Shown: one piece after another, positions 17,878 to 27,213 of the stretch | How positions within the stretch are numbered: the first letter of the stretch is position 1 | How the letters are laid out: each line of letters opens with the position of its first letter | DNA from: Bacillota bacterium | GTDB lineage: Bacteria; Bacillota; Clostridia; Christensenellales; UMGS416 | NCBI GenBank assembly: GCA_023435705.1 | Contig: JAEYRH010000004.1 | Coordinates: forward strand, 62,001-126,000 | Direction of reading: 5' to 3' | DNA length: 64,000 nt | The notes under the pieces: generated by a model | What the model was told of the DNA's origin: nothing | The model's database searches: none | Seen by the model: the letters and a program-made list of their open reading frames with translations, nothing else | Made by a program: the position numbers and the translations under genes

Positions 17878-17921
17878 GGTTGGCCATGTGCCGAGAACTG
17901 TCGCCACATGGCCACCAAACC
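17878..17921. repeat. Hairpin repeat, copy 1 (GGTTGGCCATGTG type)
   Basis: GGTTGGCCATGTG (17878-17890) and CACATGGCCACC (17905-17916) form a 10-bp perfect stem around a GAAC-containing loop. Copies 2 and 3 are at 19715-19753 and 19056-19095. The stretch from here to 18097 shows no gene. Confidence 0.7.
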
Positions 17922-18097
17922 ACACATTTCACGCCAATTATCACGGAAACCGATGTCACTACGGTGGGAATTACTTCCCGATCATTCTGCCGTTTGCCGC
18001 CAGCGGATGAACCGCCTTGGCGGCATCACGTTTACTATATATATCCTTCCAATGTTAAGTGTGCTCACACATTCCAAGTCGTTGGGTTTTCACCACC

Positions 18098-18889
18098 TCA
18101 AACAACAATTCTTCTAAGCTCCTTAAGGTTATCTAGAAGCGAATCGATATCTATCAATCTATCAACGGAATATACTTGAGATCCATGTTCTAACGTAATA
18201 ATTTGTGGTTTTGCATACTGTAAAACCCATTCAAGCAACTCAAAGTCATCCTCTTTCATAGCACTGTGGGTATCCATTGGCCCCCCATGTTGATCGCAAC
18301 CAGATCCATTCACATGAATTTCTACGGTTTTGCATAACGGTAATGCCTCTAAATAGTCGTGCAAGTTCCAATGATAATATGCTGCTGTTATCTTGGCATG
18401 TGAAAGGTCTAGAAGCAAACCAACGTCTGAGTCCCAAATAATTCTAGAAAGATTGTCAGGGTATATAAACGGATAGTGGTCGAAAACTGTATTATCCGTA
18501 TCACTGTTAGGTGTGTTTTCCAACAGGATGGGGACGTCAATCTTTCGCTTAAATATCTCCACATTCGCTAACATGCGCTTTGTTATTTCTATATCTGACA
18601 TTGGTTGATCCATATCAACATTATGTATAGCCGAGTGAATCCCCAAATGTGGTGAATTGCAGAATGCCAATAATCGATTAACTTGCTCAAAGTCCACAAT
18701 TTCAATATGCTTCATTCCGGTACATTCGTTGTAACCCAAACCGTGAAGAAGGATGTTTTTTCTGGTCCTTAACACATCAATTTCATTTTCAAAATTATTA
18801 TGGTTTCCAACCTTAATATAATCGATATCAATAAGAGCGTTATCTAGAAGCTCTTTCAACTCAAAAGACCAGTTACAAGCTAGCTTCAC
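18098..18889 (-). CDS. DUF692 (MNIO) family TIM-barrel protein
   Basis: 263 residues fitting DUF692, now called multinuclear non-heme iron-dependent oxidases, several of which modify cysteines in ribosomal peptides (MbnB, TglH, BufB). Conserved pieces: HSAIHNVD (metal ligand His), PILLENTPN (Glu), DVGLLLDLSHAK (Asp/His), KTVEIHVNGSG (Glu/His), PMDTHSAM, and TLEHGS. GTG 18889 is the start, preceded by GGGGGAA. The gene is far more AT-rich than its neighbours. No convincing precursor-peptide gene lies within the flanking 200-300 bases; only a seven-codon frame is seen on the minus strand near 18990. It is bracketed by hairpin repeats, suggesting acquisition. The alternative, a sugar-phosphate isomerase-type barrel, is less likely. 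Confidence 0.7.
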   Translation of the reverse strand: MKLACNWSFELKELLDNALIDIDYIKVGNHNNFENEIDVLRTRKNILLHGLGYNECTGMKHIEIVDFEQVNRLLAFCNSPHLGIHSAIHNVDMDQPMSDIEITKRMLANVEIFKRKIDVPILLENTPNSDTDNTVFDHYPFIYPDNLSRIIWDSDVGLLLDLSHAKITAAYYHWNLHDYLEALPLCKTVEIHVNGSGCDQHGGPMDTHSAMKEDDFELLEWVLQYAKPQIITLEHGSQVYSVDRLIDIDSLLDNLKELRRIVV

Positions 18890-19055
18890 AGTGATTCCCC
18901 CATAAAGTTAGGTTGCATAAACAAGCTGAAGTTTTAAGCTGTGTGACAAATCCCTATCTATCTACAATTATAGTCATTATATCTTCCTCTTATAAAATAG
19001 ACAATATAGCCGGAAACGGCACCACCTCTGATGGCACCCCTTAAAGCAGGCATCC

Positions 19056-19095
19056 GGTTGGCCCTGTGGCAAGAACAGCCGCCATGTTGCACCGG
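19056..19095. repeat. Hairpin repeat, copy 3 (degenerate)
   Basis: GGTTGGCCCTGTGGCAAGAAC followed by GCCGCCATGTTGCACC keeps the order and loop of copies 1 and 2 with several substitutions. It lies between the DUF692 and acetyltransferase genes. Confidence 0.5.
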
Positions 19096-19097
19096 TA

Positions 19098-19688
19098 TTA
19101 TTTCAGCACTTTCCTCATAACTACAGAATTACCTTGCTCTGCAGCTTTGATAAATCCAGCCTTCTCATACAACCGAAGGGGGCCGGTGCAATCCCATTCA
19201 AATCGCTCATCGCGCACAACGGGAAAACCCTCGATGGCGCGATAACCCTCGGATGTCGCATCATCAATCACGCGCTGCAAAAGCGCGGTGGCGACGCCTT
19301 TGCCGCGAAATTCCGGGGCAATCTCAAAACACACCACGGCTTTTTCGCGCTTTTCAGCCGGCGCGTGGAAACGGGCGCCATTGCATGACTCGATGGGGAA
19401 ATTCGCTTTGTCATTCGCGTTGCACCAGCCGATTGCTGCGCCGTCAACAAAAGCCAGAAATCCCCGCAACGCGCCTGAATCGATCTGTTGTTCGGCGGCT
19501 TTTCGTGACACGCTGCCGAAGTCAGCCCCATCCACTTTGTCAAACGCTGCATTTGCCTGCTCTTTGGTCATTTGATAGACCTGACAGTAACACCGATATG
19601 GGGAGTTGTCTGTAAACGCCCGATTTTCAAAGAAGTCGAAGTAATCGGCGGCAAGCTCCGGTGTGAGCGGTTTGATCGTGATATTCAT
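19098..19688 (-). CDS. GNAT-family N-acetyltransferase
   Basis: About 196 residues. The acetyl-CoA binding motif A is clear (VCFEIAPEFRGKGVATALLQRV; the R-G-K-G-V-A loop), followed by a C-terminal RLYEKAGF motif. The substrate is unknown. ATG 19688 has a weak GGGGTG upstream; an ATG 12 codons upstream has no Shine-Dalgarno and overlaps hairpin repeat copy 2. The genes on both sides are minus-strand, but a hairpin repeat separates it from each, so it is probably its own unit. Confidence 0.82.
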   Translation of the reverse strand: MNITIKPLTPELAADYFDFFENRAFTDNSPYRCYCQVYQMTKEQANAAFDKVDGADFGSVSRKAAEQQIDSGALRGFLAFVDGAAIGWCNANDKANFPIESCNGARFHAPAEKREKAVVCFEIAPEFRGKGVATALLQRVIDDATSEGYRAIEGFPVVRDERFEWDCTGPLRLYEKAGFIKAAEQGNSVVMRKVLK

Positions 19689-19714
19689 GTTGGCGCACCC
19701 CAAGCATGCAACCC

Positions 19715-19753
19715 GGTTGGCCATGTGACGAACCTAATCGCCACATGGCCACC
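19715..19753. repeat. Hairpin repeat, copy 2
   Basis: GGTTGGCCATGTG (19715-19727) and CACATGGCCACC (19742-19753) have arms identical to copy 1 but a different loop, indicating a conserved structure. Confidence 0.7.
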
Positions 19754-19799
19754 AGGCTGCTTGTTTTACATTAATTGCATGTCACTCACAGGCAGAAAC

Positions 19800-22205
19800 C
19801 TAGAACTCGATTTCGACCTCGATCTTCTCACCGGCCTTAAACGCATATTCGATGTGATCACCGTTGACAGCCATCGCCTTGCCATTCACGCGGAATGCCT
19901 TCATCGGCTTGCGGCAGCGCAGCGTGAGCGTCTGGGCCTGGTTGGAGGTGAGCGTGGCTGTGAGGCCCTTCTCATCCCAGTCCATGCGCTCGAGCTTGGC
20001 CCAGGTGTAAAGCCAGATGCCATCGATGCCGCCATGGCCGAGGGAGGCCGGCATCGCCGGCAGGAATTCCACCACGCCCGGCGCCGAATACACCGCCATC
20101 TCCAGCAGGATGCCCGGCATCGCGCCCTGCAAATCGGGCATGTTGTGGGCCACATAGGGGTTGTGGCAGGTGTGCAGCGCACGAGTCACAAAGCCATGGT
20201 TCATCAGCTGATACAGGTTTTGCACCGTCTCGCTGATGTCTTTGAGGCGGATCGCAGTGAACAGGCGGTGGATGATGCCGTGGGCCGAGTCATTTTGCTG
20301 GGCCCGCTTGCGGTTGGAAATGAGCACCGCCTCGGCCAGCTCCGGCTGGTCTTCCCAGGTGATCACCCGGCCCGGCCACACATCGTAGTGGTGCGACACA
20401 TGGCGGTGGTCATAATTCTCCTGGATCGTGGGCCATGCCCACTCCTTGAGGCCGCCCTCCTCATCCAGCAGGTAAACCGGCAGAGAGGCCTTCTGCTCCT
20501 GCCAGTGGGCGATGCTCTCCTGCTCGATGCCCAGCGTGTTGCAGGCGTCGATCAGGTTATCCAGCACCTCGCGGCAGATCATAATGTCCATCACCGAGTT
20601 GATGCTGGTGGCATAGGTGCCGTTTTTCACATGGTCCGGCGTGGGGTTTTCCGGCGAGAACGACGGATAGAAGATCACCTTGCCATCAGGGCCGCGGTCG
20701 CATGCGTAATCCTCAAAGAACAGCGCCATTTCCTTGAGCGCCGGCACCAGACGAGTCTTAAGGAATTCCTTGTCGCCGGTGACCAGCCAGTAGCCCCACA
20801 GTTCGTTGTAGATCCAGCCCAGGCAGCCTGTCCAGCAATAATGCGGATAGGTCTTGCTGAAGTGGTAATAGAGGCCCGAGTCATAATCGCAGTGGATGCT
20901 GCACAACAGGCCACGGGCACCAAACAGCTTTTTGGCGTTGGTGCGGAAATCATCAAACTTGGTCTCGTAGTACTTGAAGTAGACATCCATCTCATCGAGC
21001 AGGCCCGTATTGTTGCCGGCGCACACCTGCAGGTTGGTGTTGATGTTGTGCTGGCCGTGCATCGGCGGGATCTTGCCGGTGTCCATGATCTGATAGATGC
21101 GGCCCATGTCATAGAGCTTGTCCAGCAGCGTGGGGTCAAACTCCACAGACGAATGGGTGCGCCGCAGCAGCTCCTCACCGGACAGGGCGTAGTCGTCTTT
21201 GTTGCTCAGGCGCAGGCGGGAGCGCTCCATGCGGGAGCCAAGATAGTCCCGGTTGCCCTGGAGGAGTTTGTTGAAGTCCGGCTTGATGCCCATCACTTCA
21301 TCCACGACGGCTTTGGCGCAATCAAAGGTGAAGTCGCCTTCAAACTTGACGGTCTTGGAGAGGATCATCAGGCTGTCGGCACCGGTGACGCGGATGCCGT
21401 TTTCGATGCGCTCGGCCTTGCCGCCCTGGCGCACAAAGCGGATCACGGACACATAGCCCTTCTGGCCAAACTCAGGGTTGTAGGCCCACTTGAGCGTGAA
21501 GAGCTCCTCGGTCATCGTGAGCTCATGCTGGCAGGTTTCCGGATGCACGATGCCCATCGGGATGAAAAAGGAATTGTCGGTGCCGGGTAGGCGCATCGTG
21601 ATCTCGGTGTCCAACGCACCCTTGGGCGCGGAGAAACGCTGCACGACCACGTCGCCATCATAGGCCGCGAACATCTCGCGGGCAAAAGCGCCCTTGCCGT
21701 TTTCCCACTGCACGGTGAACTTGCCGGTGAGCAGGTCGATCCATCGCAGGTAGTCCCTGGTCTCGCCGGCTTCCGGCTGCTTGATGTTCAACCAGAACGC
21801 CTTGTGCAGGTGCAAGGACCACAGCGGCATCACCGAGCCCTTGATGATGGAGAGGCTAAAGCCAGTGTCAATCTGCACCTTTTCCACCAGGTCTGCCGCC
21901 TCGAGGAACTTGCCCTCCCGCAGCAGGCGGCGCACCTCCGGCATCACGCCGGTGAGATCCGGCGGCTCCGGGGCTTTCACCCATTGGGGTTCATACAGCA
22001 GCTCCTGCGCAAACGCCTGCTCGTCGTGGTAGGGGTCGCCCAGCACTTCCACCTTCTGGAAGCCGTTACCCAGCCAGAAGCAGTCCTCATAGTTCTTTGC
22101 CGGCCAGAGGCTGCATACATTGCGCTCCGGCAAAATGGCCTTGCGTTTTTCCAAAGGCATCGCTTCGTAGGGAGTGGAATGCTTCACCAGCTTTGCGTTT
22201 GACAT
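19800..22205 (-). CDS. Divergent GH95-like glycoside hydrolase (paralogue 2)
   Basis: 801 residues, closely similar to the proteins at 12647, 22247 and 24677. It keeps NINTNLQVCAGNNTGLLDEM, FYPSFSPEN (acid Glu), NYDHRHVSHHYDVWPG and MPDLQGAMPGI (base Asp). The carboxy end (QTLTLRCRKPMKAFRVNG) is nearly identical to paralogue 1, showing recent duplication or conversion. Start ATG 22205 is 8 bases after AAGGAGA. It is the last gene of the minus-strand series that begins at 30418, 41 bases after the gene at 22247. No signal peptide. Confidence 0.8.
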   Translation of the reverse strand: MSNAKLVKHSTPYEAMPLEKRKAILPERNVCSLWPAKNYEDCFWLGNGFQKVEVLGDPYHDEQAFAQELLYEPQWVKAPEPPDLTGVMPEVRRLLREGKFLEAADLVEKVQIDTGFSLSIIKGSVMPLWSLHLHKAFWLNIKQPEAGETRDYLRWIDLLTGKFTVQWENGKGAFAREMFAAYDGDVVVQRFSAPKGALDTEITMRLPGTDNSFFIPMGIVHPETCQHELTMTEELFTLKWAYNPEFGQKGYVSVIRFVRQGGKAERIENGIRVTGADSLMILSKTVKFEGDFTFDCAKAVVDEVMGIKPDFNKLLQGNRDYLGSRMERSRLRLSNKDDYALSGEELLRRTHSSVEFDPTLLDKLYDMGRIYQIMDTGKIPPMHGQHNINTNLQVCAGNNTGLLDEMDVYFKYYETKFDDFRTNAKKLFGARGLLCSIHCDYDSGLYYHFSKTYPHYCWTGCLGWIYNELWGYWLVTGDKEFLKTRLVPALKEMALFFEDYACDRGPDGKVIFYPSFSPENPTPDHVKNGTYATSINSVMDIMICREVLDNLIDACNTLGIEQESIAHWQEQKASLPVYLLDEEGGLKEWAWPTIQENYDHRHVSHHYDVWPGRVITWEDQPELAEAVLISNRKRAQQNDSAHGIIHRLFTAIRLKDISETVQNLYQLMNHGFVTRALHTCHNPYVAHNMPDLQGAMPGILLEMAVYSAPGVVEFLPAMPASLGHGGIDGIWLYTWAKLERMDWDEKGLTATLTSNQAQTLTLRCRKPMKAFRVNGKAMAVNGDHIEYAFKAGEKIEVEIEF

Positions 22206-22246
22206 GTTCATTCTCCTTTCAACCGAATCATCGGTCAACGCCGGGG

Positions 22247-24658
22247 TTAAAACACAATCTCAATCTCCGCCGTTTCCCCGGCAGAGAAGGCAACCTCAAC
22301 ATGGTCGCCGGTCACGGCCATCGCCTTGCCGTTCACACGGAAGGCCTGCATCGGCCTGCGGCAGCGCAGCGTAAGCGTCTGGTCCTGGTTGGAGGTGAGC
22401 GTGGCCTTCAGGCCCTTGCTGCTCCAGTCCATGCGCTCCAGCTTGGCACAGGTGTAAAGCCACACGCCCACGATGCTGCCACAGCCCAGGCTTGCCGGCA
22501 TTGCCGGCAAAAACTCCACAGTGCCCGGCATGGAGAACACGGCCATCTCCAGCAGGATGGCCGGCATCGCGCCTTGCAGGTCCGGGCAGCTCAGGAAATA
22601 GGGATAATGGTTGGTGCCCATCACCCTGGTGACAAACCCATGGTTCATCAGCTGATACAGGTTCTGCACGGTCTCCTCCATGTCTTTCAGGCGGATGGCC
22701 GTGAAAAGCCGGTGGATGATGCCATGGGCGGAATCGTCCTGCTGGGCGCGCTTGCGGTTGGAAATCTGGATGGCGCGGGCAAGCTCCGGCTCATCCTCCC
22801 AGGTGACCAGGTGGCCGGGCCACACATCGTAGTGGTGCGACACATGGCGGTGGTTGAAGTTTTCATTCACACCGGCCCAGGCCCACTCCTTGAGGCCGCC
22901 CTCCTCATCCAACAGATAGAGCGGCAGGCAAGCCAGCTGCGCCTGCCAGTGGGCAATGCTCTCCTGCTCGACGCCCAGCGTGTTGCAGGCGGTGATCAGG
23001 TTGTCCAGCACCTCTCGGCAGATCATGATGTCCATCACCGTGTTGATGCTGGTGGCATAGGTGCCGTTCTTCACATGGTCCGGCGTGGGGTTTTCCGGCG
23101 AGAAGGAGGGATAGAAGATCACATGGCCGTCAGGCCCGCGGTCGCAGGCATAGTCCTCAAAGAAGAGGGCGATCTCCTTAAGCGCCGGCACCAGGCGGTT
23201 TTTGAGGAATTCGCGGTCTCCCGTGATCAGGTAATAACCCCACAGCTCGTTGTAGATCCAGCCCAGGGTGCCGGTCCAGCAATAATGGGGATAGGTCTTG
23301 CTGAAGTGGTAGAACAGGCCTGAGTCATAGTCGCAATGCACGCTGGCCAGCAGGCCCCGGGCGCCAAAGAGCTTTTTGGCGTTGATGCGGAAGGCGTCAA
23401 ACTTCGTCTCATAAAACTTGAAATAGACGTCCATCTCATCAAACAGGCCTGTGTTGTTGCCGGCGCACACCTGCAAGTTGGTGTTGATGTTGTGCTGGCC
23501 CCAGAAGGGCGGCAGCTCGCCGGTGTCGATGATGAGGTAGAACCGGCCCATGTCATAGAGCTTTTCCAGCATCGCCGGGTCAAACTCCGCAGACATGTGG
23601 GTGCGCTCCAGCAGCTCCTCGCCGGAGAGCGCGAAGTCGGTTTTTCCCTGCGCAAACTGGATGCGGGAGCGCTCCATGCGGGAGCCCAGATGGGCTCGGT
23701 TGCCGGCCAGCAGCTTGTCAAAATCGGGCTTCATGGCCATGACTTCGTCCACCAGCGGCTGGGCCAGGCCGAAGGTGAAGCCGCTTTCAAACTTGATGGT
23801 GCGCGAGAGGATCATCAGGCTATCGGCCCCGGTCACCACAATGCCGCTCTCCGTGGTCTTGACTGACCCGCCCTTGCGCAGGAAACGCACAACCGACACA
23901 AAGCCCTTGTGGCCGAATTCGGGTTTATAGGCAAACTCAAACACAATCCGGTCTTCGGCCACAGAGAGCTTGTGGCTGCAAAGGTCTGGCCTCTTCAGCC
24001 CGCCAAAACCGCCGAGGGGCAGCAAAAGGCCGATCTCCACATCCAGCGCCCCGGCTTTCGGCGGGGTGAAGCGGATCACATCCACATCGCCAGCAAAGGC
24101 CACAAAGGCTTCGCGCTTGAAGGCGCCCAGGTCGTTTTCCCACTGCACGGTGATGCTGCCGGTCATCAGGTCGAGCCAGCGCAGATAGTTCTTCGTCTCG
24201 CCGCTCTCCGGCTGCTTCACAGACAGATGAAACGCATTGGTGCGGTCCGGCGGCCAGGGCGGCATGACCACGCCGGTGGGAGTGGTCCTCAGATAGGGCG
24301 CAAGGCTTGATTCCAACTGCGCCTTTTCCACCAGGTCGGCGGCCTCCACAAACTTGCCCTCGCGCAGCAGCCTGCGCACCTCCGGCAGCACGCCGGTGAG
24401 ATCCGGCGGCTCAGGCGCTTTGTCCCAAACGGGCTCATATAGCATTTCCTGCGTGAAGGAGATTTTGTCCTCATAGGGGTCGCCGAGCACATCCAGGCGC
24501 TGACGGCCATTGCCGGTATAGAGCACATCGGCCAGGCTCTTGCCCGGCACCAGGCTGCACACATTACGCTCCGGCAGCAGGGCGGCCCTTGCCTCCAAAG
24601 GCATCGGTTGGTATTTGACCGGGGCGGGGATGATTCTGGAAGAAAACTGAGACTTCAT
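22247..24658 (-). CDS. Divergent GH95-like glycoside hydrolase (paralogue 3)
   Basis: 803 residues, the same architecture as its neighbours but the most divergent of the four in the N-terminal third (GLLLPLGGFGGLKRPDLCSH region, Pro-rich TPTGVVMPPWPPDRT stretch). The catalytic pattern is kept: NINTNLQV, FYPSFSPEN, HRHVSHHYDVWPG, CPDLQGAMPAI. ATG 24658 follows AAGAGGAG. It is 18 bases downstream of the gene at 24677 and 41 bases before the next, so it is co-transcribed. The changed N-domain may reflect a different acceptor or linkage. Confidence 0.8.
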   Translation of the reverse strand: MKSQFSSRIIPAPVKYQPMPLEARAALLPERNVCSLVPGKSLADVLYTGNGRQRLDVLGDPYEDKISFTQEMLYEPVWDKAPEPPDLTGVLPEVRRLLREGKFVEAADLVEKAQLESSLAPYLRTTPTGVVMPPWPPDRTNAFHLSVKQPESGETKNYLRWLDLMTGSITVQWENDLGAFKREAFVAFAGDVDVIRFTPPKAGALDVEIGLLLPLGGFGGLKRPDLCSHKLSVAEDRIVFEFAYKPEFGHKGFVSVVRFLRKGGSVKTTESGIVVTGADSLMILSRTIKFESGFTFGLAQPLVDEVMAMKPDFDKLLAGNRAHLGSRMERSRIQFAQGKTDFALSGEELLERTHMSAEFDPAMLEKLYDMGRFYLIIDTGELPPFWGQHNINTNLQVCAGNNTGLFDEMDVYFKFYETKFDAFRINAKKLFGARGLLASVHCDYDSGLFYHFSKTYPHYCWTGTLGWIYNELWGYYLITGDREFLKNRLVPALKEIALFFEDYACDRGPDGHVIFYPSFSPENPTPDHVKNGTYATSINTVMDIMICREVLDNLITACNTLGVEQESIAHWQAQLACLPLYLLDEEGGLKEWAWAGVNENFNHRHVSHHYDVWPGHLVTWEDEPELARAIQISNRKRAQQDDSAHGIIHRLFTAIRLKDMEETVQNLYQLMNHGFVTRVMGTNHYPYFLSCPDLQGAMPAILLEMAVFSMPGTVEFLPAMPASLGCGSIVGVWLYTCAKLERMDWSSKGLKATLTSNQDQTLTLRCRRPMQAFRVNGKAMAVTGDHVEVAFSAGETAEIEIVF

Positions 24659-24676
24659 TCGTTTGCTCCTCTTGGC

Positions 24677-27103
24677 TTACAGATATTGGATTTTGATCTC
24701 AACTGATTCTCCGGGCTGGAACGCTACCTCGACATGGTCGCCGCACAGGGCCATTTCCTTGCCGTTCACACGGAAGGACTTCATGGGCTTGCGGCAGCGC
24801 AGCGTGAGCGTCTGGACCCGGTTGGATGAGAGCGTGGCCTCAAGGCCTTTCTCATTCCAGTCCATGCGCTTAAGCTTGGCCCAGGTGTAGAGCCACACGC
24901 CCTGGATCGCACCGGCCTTGAGCGAATCGGGCATCGCCGGCAGGAATTCCACCACGCCGGGCTCGGAGAACACGCACATCTCCAGAAGGATTGCCGGCAT
25001 GCCGCCCTGCAAATCAGGGAACTGGCCCCGATAGGGGAAGTGCCTGGTCTGCAAGGTGCGGGTAACGAAGCCGTGGTTCATCAGCTGTGACAGGTTCTGC
25101 ACCGTCTCCTCCACGTCTTTCAGACGGATGGCCGAAAGGCAGCGGTGGATGATGCCATGGGCGGAGTCATCCTGCTGGGCACGCTTGCGGTTGGAGATCT
25201 TGATAACGCGGGCAAGCTCCGGCTCCCGCTCCGGCGTGACAGCCCGGCCCGGCCACACATCGTAGTGGTGGGACACGTGGCGGTGGTTGTAGTTCTCCTC
25301 AATGGTGGGCCACGCCCACTCCTTCAGGCCGCCGCCTTCATCCAGCAGGTAGACCGGCAGCGCTTCCCGCTGGGCCTCCCAGTGGGCGATGCTTTCCTGC
25401 TCGATGCCCAGCGTCTGGCAGGCAGTGATCAGGTTATCGAGCACTTCGCGGCAGATGGCAATGTCCATCACAGAGTTGATGCGGGTGGGGTTGTGGTCCT
25501 TGCAAGTGACTGTGGAGAAATCGGGGTTTGGCGTGGGGTTTTCCGGCGAGAAGGACGGATAGAAGATCACATGGCCGTCCGGCCCACGGTCGCAGGCGTA
25601 GTCCTCGAAGAACAGCGCCATTTCCTTGAGCGCCGGCACCAGACGGTTTTTCAAAAACTCCGTGTCGCCGGTGACCAGGTAATAACCCCACAGCTCATTG
25701 TAGATCCAGCCCAGGCAGCCAGTCCACGCATAGTGCGGATAGGTCTTGCTGAAGTGGTAATAAAGGCCCGAGTCATAGTCGCAGTGGATGCTGCACAGAA
25801 GGCCCCTGGCCCCAAAGAGCTTGCGGGCATTGGTGCGGAAATCATCAAATTTGGTTTCGTAGTATTTGAAGTAGATGTCCATTTCATCAAACAGGCCCGT
25901 GTTGTTGCCGGCGCACACCTGCAGATTGGTGTTGATGTTGTGCTGGCCCCACATGGGCGGCAGCTTGCCGGTGTCGGTGACCTGATAGAAACGGCCCATG
26001 TCATAGAGCTTGTCCATCAGCATGCCGTCGATGGAATAATCGGTGTTGGAGCGCTGCATCAGCTCCTCGGCGGAGAGCGCATAATCTGCCCGGTCGCCCA
26101 TGAAGAGGCGGGAGCGATCCATGCGGGAGCCCAGATATTCACGGTTTCCCTGGAGCAAGCCGTCAAAATCGGGCTGGATGGCAAGCACCTCGGCCACCAC
26201 GGGCTTGGCGCAGTCAAAGGTGAACTCGCCTTCAAACTTGACGGTCTTGGAAAGGATCATCAGGCTGTCTGCCCCGGTCACATGGATGCCGTTTTCGGTG
26301 CGCTCGGTCCTGCCGCCGTTGCGGAGCAGGCGAACCACGGAGACATAGCCCTTCTGGCCATACTCCGGGTTATAGGCCCATTTGAGCGTGAACAGCTCCC
26401 CGGTCATCTCCAGCTCGTGGGAGCACAGGTCGGGCTTGGCCAGCCGGCCCACAAAGGAATGGTGGCCGCCCTCGTTGGGCAGTTTCATCTCGATTTCAAC
26501 ATCGAGCTTCCCCTTAGGCGCGGTGAACCTTTGCACAACCACGTCGCCGTCATAGGCCACAAACGCTTCGCGGGCGAAGCCGCCATCGTCGTTTTCCCAC
26601 TGCACGGTCACCTTGCCGGTCATCATATCCAGCCAGCGCAGATAGTTCTTGGTAGCGCCTGCTTCCGGCTGCTTGATCCCCATCCAGAACGCCCGGTTGA
26701 GGCGCAGCGACCACAGCGGCATCAGTGACCCGTTTCTGGAGGTGGCGGTGATGCCCGCTTCAATCTGCTTTTGCTCCACAATGTCTGCCGCCTCATCGGC
26801 CCGGCCCTCCAGCAGCAGCTTGCGGACTGTTGGCAGCACACCGGTGAGGTCCGGCGGCTCCGGTGCCTTGGCCCACATCGGCTCATAAAGTAGCTCCTGC
26901 GAAAAGCCAATTTCCTCGTTGTAGGGGTCGCCCAGCAAGTCCAGGCTCTGGGACCCGTTGCCGGTGGCAAAGGAATCGGCATAATCCACCGACGGATACA
27001 GGCTGCACACGCTGCGCTCCGGCAACACCGCCTTGCGCGCCTCCAGAGGCATTGGTCCATATTGGAACTCATGGGCCTTCAATGACATCGAAAACTGTTT
27101 CAT
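24677..27103 (-). CDS. Divergent GH95-like glycoside hydrolase (paralogue 4)
   Basis: 808 residues. Over its C-terminal half it is closest to paralogue 1: both carry an extra NPDFxTVTCKDHxPTRINSVMDIAI segment where paralogues 2 and 3 have DHVKNGTYATSINSVMDI. The catalytic motifs NINTNLQV, FYPSFSPEN and FPDLQGGMPAI are present. ATG 27103 is preceded by AAAGGAAGG. It is the first of three tandem GH95-like genes and follows the NAD(P)-binding/MoaF fusion gene, separated by a 110-base spacer holding a stable hairpin (27156-27183) that may set relative expression. Confidence 0.8.
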   Translation of the reverse strand: MKQFSMSLKAHEFQYGPMPLEARKAVLPERSVCSLYPSVDYADSFATGNGSQSLDLLGDPYNEEIGFSQELLYEPMWAKAPEPPDLTGVLPTVRKLLLEGRADEAADIVEQKQIEAGITATSRNGSLMPLWSLRLNRAFWMGIKQPEAGATKNYLRWLDMMTGKVTVQWENDDGGFAREAFVAYDGDVVVQRFTAPKGKLDVEIEMKLPNEGGHHSFVGRLAKPDLCSHELEMTGELFTLKWAYNPEYGQKGYVSVVRLLRNGGRTERTENGIHVTGADSLMILSKTVKFEGEFTFDCAKPVVAEVLAIQPDFDGLLQGNREYLGSRMDRSRLFMGDRADYALSAEELMQRSNTDYSIDGMLMDKLYDMGRFYQVTDTGKLPPMWGQHNINTNLQVCAGNNTGLFDEMDIYFKYYETKFDDFRTNARKLFGARGLLCSIHCDYDSGLYYHFSKTYPHYAWTGCLGWIYNELWGYYLVTGDTEFLKNRLVPALKEMALFFEDYACDRGPDGHVIFYPSFSPENPTPNPDFSTVTCKDHNPTRINSVMDIAICREVLDNLITACQTLGIEQESIAHWEAQREALPVYLLDEGGGLKEWAWPTIEENYNHRHVSHHYDVWPGRAVTPEREPELARVIKISNRKRAQQDDSAHGIIHRCLSAIRLKDVEETVQNLSQLMNHGFVTRTLQTRHFPYRGQFPDLQGGMPAILLEMCVFSEPGVVEFLPAMPDSLKAGAIQGVWLYTWAKLKRMDWNEKGLEATLSSNRVQTLTLRCRKPMKSFRVNGKEMALCGDHVEVAFQPGESVEIKIQYL

Positions 27104-27155
27104 GGAGTGCCTTCCTTTCACCGCCGCGGCGGCCCGATTGGGGATCCTAGAGAAC

Positions 27156-27183
27156 CGGGAGCGCCATCGCCGATGGGCTCCCG
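27156..27183. other. Intercistronic hairpin without T tract
   Basis: CGGGAGC (27156-27162) and GCTCCCG (27177-27183) enclose a second stem CCATCG/CGATGG. A GC palindrome CCGCCGCGGCGG lies at 27121-27132. Likely an mRNA stabilising or processing element between the fusion gene and the GH95-like genes. Confidence 0.45.
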
Positions 27184-27213
27184 ATCCAGTTGCTTTGTGA
27201 TCTGATTGGTGCG

